43,915 nt of DNA, from positions 1 through 43,915 of the forward strand of contig JAAYYF010000038.1 in the NCBI GenBank assembly GCA_012515535.1. Reading direction: 5' to 3'. Positions within the stretch are counted from its first letter, which is position 1. Each line of letters starts with the position of its first letter. The notes beneath the pieces were generated by a model. That model was not told the origin of the DNA and did not search any database. It saw nothing but the letters and a program-made list of their open reading frames with translations. This document shows, in pieces, positions 41,841 through 43,915 of the stretch. Made by a program: the position numbers and the translations under genes. This DNA comes from Deinococcales bacterium. GTDB taxonomy: Bacteria; Deinococcota; Deinococci; Deinococcales; Trueperaceae.

Positions 41841-42970
41841 ATGCGTCACGACCCAGGCCCCAGCGCCGCCTCCCCCCAGACCGCCGCCACGCCCGCCGCG
41901 CTCGGCTACCGCATGCCCGCCGAGTGGCACGAGCACGCCGCCACCCACACCAGCTGGCCGTTCGACGACGAGCTGTGGGAGGGCCACCTCGAGGGCGTGC
42001 GCGACGAGTTCGCCCGGCTCGTGGCCACCGTGGCGCGCTTCGAGCCCGTCGAGCTCAACGTGCGCGACGCCGAGGCCGAGCAGGACGCCCGCCGCCGCGT
42101 CGCCGCCGCCGCCGAGCACCTCTACCCGCGCGAGGCCGCGGCGCTGCTGGCGCGCGTGACGTACGTGCCGCTGCCCCTCAACGACGTGTGGTTCCGCGAC
42201 AACGGCCCGCTGTTCGTGAAGCACGCGGAGCGCGGCGACGTGGCCCTCACCGACTGGGGCTTCAACGCCTGGGGCAGGAAGTACGAGCCGTGGGCGCTCG
42301 ACGACCAGGCGCCGGAGGCGGTGGCGCGCCGCCTCGGCATGCGGCGCTTCGAGGTGCCGATCGTCATGGAGGGCGGCGCGCTCGAGCTCAACGACCGCGG
42401 CGTGCTGCTCACCACGCGCTCCTGCCTGCTGGAACCCAACCGCAACCCCCACCTCGACGAGACGCAGCTCGAGGCGTACCTGAAGGACAACCTCGGCGCC
42501 ACCGAGGTGGTGTGGCTCGAGAGCGGCCTGGAGGGCGACCACACCGACGGCCACATCGACACCATCGTGCGCTTCGCCGACGACGACACCATCGTCTGCG
42601 CCGTGGAGGACGACGAGGACGACCCGAACCACGCCAGCATGGCGCGCAACCTCGAGCAGCTGAAGCGGCTGCGCAAGCCCGACGGCCAGCCGTACCGCGT
42701 GGTGGAGCTGCCGCTGCCGCAGCGCCGCATGGAGCTGAACGGCCAGCGCCTGCCGCCCACCTACGCCAACTTCTACCTGGGCAACGGCTTCGTGGTCGTG
42801 CCCACCTACGACGACGCCAACGACGAGCAGGCGCTCGAGGTGCTGCGCCCGCTCTTCCCCGGCCGCGAGGTCATCGGCCTCCCGGCCGTCAGCCTGATCA
42901 CCGGCGGCGGCGCCTTCCACTGCGTCACGCAGCAGCGGCCCGCCGGCGCCATCGCCCGAGGAGACGACGA

Positions 42971-42974
<4 letters not shown>
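41841..42974 (+). CDS. aguA: Agmatine deiminase
   Basis: The 377-residue enzyme converts agmatine to N-carbamoylputrescine and ammonia. It is a pentein-fold protein with RMPAEWHEHAATHTSWPFD, PLNDVWFRDNGP, EGGALELNDRGVLLTT, the catalytic H238 region EGDHTDGHIDTIVRF, and the nucleophile C361 in GGGAFHCVTQQ. ATG 41841 is used; GTG immediately before it is also possible. It is coupled to aguB by a GTGA overlap and acts one step after SpeA. Confidence 0.96.
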
Positions 42975-43882
<908 letters not shown>

Positions 43883-43915
43883 GGCGGTCCGCCGGGCAGG
43901 GGTTCCGGCGTTCCG

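Overview
The window is very GC-rich (well above 70 % by eye) and packed with genes that overlap by 1 to 8 bases and often start with GTG or TTG. The gene content (NucS-type mismatch endonuclease, a caa3-type oxidase with CtaG, SpeA/AguA/AguB, homoprotocatechuate catabolism) and the many start codons lying 5 to 9 bases after a TANNNT box, as expected for leaderless mRNAs, fit a Deinococcota bacterium, perhaps of the Trueperaceae. This assignment is inference; no rRNA or tRNA gene was seen.

Layout. 0-3 kb: the tail of an unknown gene, a coiled-coil/glycine-rich protein of unknown function and a CorA-type Mg2+ channel. 3-8.6 kb: asd, a DUF218 envelope protein (minus strand), a DegV fatty-acid-binding protein, a lipoprotein (minus strand) and comM. 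8.7-14.7 kb: a caa3-type cytochrome c oxidase operon (subunits II, I, III and IV), a strong terminator, then ctaG with a small coupled unknown gene. Subunit II carries the usual fused cytochrome c, and the small subunit IV also carries a C-terminal cytochrome c domain. 14.8-20.1 kb: an acyl-CoA carboxylase beta subunit, a galT-like gene overlapping a DivIC/FtsB-like gene, a MarR regulator, nucS, and the divergent nfo.

20.2-29.1 kb (mostly minus strand): 4-hydroxyphenylacetate (HPA) catabolism in two transcription units. One is hpaE-hpaB-hpaD. The other runs from hpaC through an M20 peptidase and a DapA-family aldolase to a single-domain HpaG. A membrane protein/winged-helix regulator pair on the plus strand separates them. 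The two units share an eight-base sequence at their -35 regions. No hpaF, hpaH or classical hpaI gene lies in the window. 29.2-34.1 kb (plus strand): a divergent PucR-type regulator, then a PaaH-type 3-hydroxyacyl-CoA dehydrogenase, a FlK-like thioesterase, an EthD-domain protein and an enoyl-CoA hydratase, which look like the lower part of an aromatic or fatty acyl-CoA route.

34.2-43.9 kb: an MBL-fold hydrolase, a convergent intergenic region bounded by a perfect 17-bp inverted repeat, NUDIX-speA (minus strand), then on the plus strand a dipeptide-type ABC transporter (binding protein, two permeases) and aguA-aguB. SpeA, AguA and AguB together form the arginine to agmatine to N-carbamoylputrescine to putrescine pathway. 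The most unusual points are the subunit IV-cytochrome c fusion, the DapA-like enzyme inside the HPA locus, the recurrent TAGACT start-proximal promoters and the inverted-repeat element at 34975-35232.
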